Positions 62,414-64,000 of a stretch of 64,000 nucleotides of DNA are shown here, piece by piece (position 1 is the stretch's first letter; every line of letters starts with the position of its first letter). The DNA comes from G963677325 sp963677325 (GTDB lineage Bacteria; Bacteroidota; Bacteroidia; Bacteroidales; Prolixibacteraceae). The position numbers and the translations under genes were made by a program. The stretch lies in the NCBI GenBank assembly GCA_963677325.2, contig CAXXGM010000007.1, forward strand, positions 186,001 to 250,000, given 5' to 3'. The notes under the pieces were generated by a model. The model did not search any database and was not told the origin of the DNA. It saw nothing but the letters and a program-made list of their open reading frames with translations.

Positions 62414-64000
62414 TTAAAACTTCATTGTATAAGTCACAGAGGGAATGAGAGGTAAGAAATAATTATATAAGAATTCGCCGATACCAAGATCGTAATAAAC
62501 ATTTACAGGATTCCGGTAATCGTAAGCATTGAAAATATCAATGCTAATTATCCTCTCGCCCCATCTGGTCTGTTTTTTATGGTGAAAAGCAAGATCCAGA
62601 CGATGATAATCCGGCAATCTTACGTTATTAAGAGATGGATAGTAAAAGATTTCACGGCGTTCAGTACCCTGGAAACCCAGTAATGTCAGGTATCTTTCAA
62701 TAGGAATTGTTACAGGATAACCTGTCCCATAAACCCACATTGCCGAGATATCCCATTTTTTCGAGATCTGAAAATTTCCGGATATATTAAAATCATTTAA
62801 GCGATCATACTTAAACGGAAAGCTCTCTCCATTGTTAAGATCTGCATAAGTTCTATCGGCAGTTGACCGTGTGTAATTAATACTACCGGTTAGTCTGCCG
62901 CGTTGTTTCTCTATACTTATTTCAATTCCTTTGGAGCTGCCCTTACCTTGTGTCGTTTTTTCGTACCAGGGTGAAAGATCGGTCAGTAAAGACGATCCGT
63001 TACGAAAGTCAGTAGTGTTAACCAGAGATTTGTTATAGATTTCTGCTGAAATGAGAATTTTTTTGGCGACATCGAAAGCAATCCCGGCATTTATTTGATC
63101 GGATTTCAACGGTTTTAATCCTTTAAGAGCTGGTACCCATATGTCAGTAGGCATCGTCAATCCGGATCTGCTTAAAAGGTGCATGTATTGAACCATTTTT
63201 GAATATCCACCCTTAATACAAAAATTTGGAAGTACCGAATAATTTAATGAAACTCTGGGCTCAGTGTTAAACGATCTGTCTCTTTCAGAGATCAGGCCAC
63301 TCAATCTCAATCCAACATTGAATGACAATTTTTGTGTGGCTTGAAATTCGTCCTCGGCATAAAGATAGAGTTCATTAGCTTGAAGAATCCCATTTGAAAA
63401 GGTAGTATCGATCTTTGTTTTTAACTCCTGATCATACATGTTGTAAATAGTTTTACCGGGATTAAACGTATGAAAGGTATTGCCCGCCCCGAACATCATT
63501 CTGTGTTTGTTTGATATCGAATAGTCAAAATCCGTTTTTAAAATAACGTCGTAAATATCGGAGTTATAACCGGATGAATATTTTTTCTCTAAATCCCGCG
63601 TCGAATCTTTACCATGGTATTTATTACCTGTAAAATAATTGTAGCTGCTGTAGCCTATTGTTGTATTTGCAAATATATCGTTTCCGAAGGTGTGGTTCCA
63701 GCGAATAGAACTGATGAGATTTCCCCATCCCGATGATTGATCCCGATTATCACTGAATATACCGGAAGTATTTGCCATCTCTGAAATATTATCAGGATTT
63801 AGGATATGGTCCTTTCCCATATAAAAATTCAGAAATATCCTGTCTTTGGCTGAAAATGTATGAGTAATCCGTGAATTGAAGTCATAAAAATTGTACTTGG
63901 GAAAATCATTGCCCAATAAGTCTAATTTTTTAAGTACTTCGGAATAGGAGTCTAACCAGGATCTTCTTCCGGAAATCATAAACGTTGTTTTGTCACTAAA
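62414..64000 (-). CDS. TonB-dependent receptor, N-terminal part beyond window
   Basis: At least 528 residues to the end of the window and still open at 64000, so the plug domain and signal are outside. The visible part is a beta barrel with alternating aromatic strands (NKHRMMFGAGNTFHTFNPGK, LNVGLRLSGLISERDRSFNT, EPRVSLNYSVLPNFCIKGGY) and YDRLNDFNISGNFQISKKWD. The last strand ends YNYFLPLIPSVTYTMKF, a typical C-terminal aromatic for outer-membrane insertion. Substrate unknown; no SusD partner follows on the 3' side. Confidence 0.9.
   Translation of the reverse strand, partial: FSDKTTFMISGRRSWLDSYSEVLKKLDLLGNDFPKYNFYDFNSRITHTFSAKDRIFLNFYMGKDHILNPDNISEMANTSGIFSDNRDQSSGWGNLISSIRWNHTFGNDIFANTTIGYSSYNYFTGNKYHGKDSTRDLEKKYSSGYNSDIYDVILKTDFDYSISNKHRMMFGAGNTFHTFNPGKTIYNMYDQELKTKIDTTFSNGILQANELYLYAEDEFQATQKLSFNVGLRLSGLISERDRSFNTEPRVSLNYSVLPNFCIKGGYSKMVQYMHLLSRSGLTMPTDIWVPALKGLKPLKSDQINAGIAFDVAKKILISAEIYNKSLVNTTDFRNGSSLLTDLSPWYEKTTQGKGSSKGIEISIEKQRGRLTGSINYTRSTADRTYADLNNGESFPFKYDRLNDFNISGNFQISKKWDISAMWVYGTGYPVTIPIERYLTLLGFQGTERREIFYYPSLNNVRLPDYHRLDLAFHHKKQTRWGERIISIDIFNAYDYRNPVNVYYDLGIGEFLYNYFLPLIPSVTYTMKF

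Overview
The window looks like chromosomal DNA of a member of the Bacteroidota, probably a free-living Bacteroidales-like lineage. Evidence: TTTG-N20-TAnnTTTG promoters, a TonB-dependent receptor, a SusC-type LNEVVAVGYG motif, DUF6266 and UPF0158 proteins, TlpA-like lipoprotein thioredoxins and AAA/DUF4143 ATPases. No rRNA, tRNA or CRISPR array was recognised.

Layout. 1-2.5 kb: end of a complex I operon (nuoM, nuoN). 2.7-4.2 kb: an ECF sigma factor with a probable membrane anti-sigma protein. 4.3-8.1 kb: two GNAT acetyltransferases, an isoprenylcysteine-methyltransferase-like membrane protein and a damaged HigBA-like toxin-antitoxin cluster. 8.6-14.5 kb: accessory block with a 640-residue P-loop ATPase carrying a zinc ribbon and winged helix, a BRO-N remnant, a C1-family cysteine peptidase lipoprotein, an AAA/DUF4143 ATPase with a large inverted repeat at its promoter, and a lipase. 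15-21.7 kb: CPA2 antiporter, a beta-mannosidase pseudogene, NudC, DUF4256 and YefM-YoeB. 21.8-25 kb: repeat-bounded HEPN-STAND NTPase. 25-33 kb: MuiA-like surface protein, TlpA-like thioredoxin, slipin with a GntR regulator, and a TPR protein. 33.2-38.5 kb: complete type II CBASS operon (CapV patatin, CD-NTase, Cap2 E1/E2, Cap3 JAMM protease), bounded by the same repeat families as the HEPN-STAND gene. 38.5-40.4 kb: a REP-associated tyrosine transposase with REP-derived sequence inside its own reading frame, then a DUF6266 gene preceded by six 11-bp iterons. 41.5-51.7 kb: glycerol and glycerol-phosphate regulon (glpF, glpK, HAD phosphatase, glpT, glycerol-1-phosphate dehydrogenase, GDPD, frameshifted glpD, divergent DeoR regulator). 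52-64 kb: polyol permease, stand-alone acyltransferase, a regulator/membrane-protein/lipoprotein operon, a Tat-exported isomerase-like protein, a second ECF sigma/anti-sigma pair, a decayed RES-Xre module and a TonB receptor running off the end.

The middle of the window (8-40 kb) is rich in small mobile DNA: several REP palindrome families with their transposase, two copies of a 232-234 bp MITE each with its own target duplication, and repeat blocks shared between the two immune loci. Many genes there are truncated or frameshifted, often exactly at a repeat edge. The most interesting signals are the transposase with an in-frame REP-derived 17-residue repeat array, the shared repeats around the two defence loci, the 11-bp-phased iterons and the large inverted repeat upstream of the DUF4143 ATPase.
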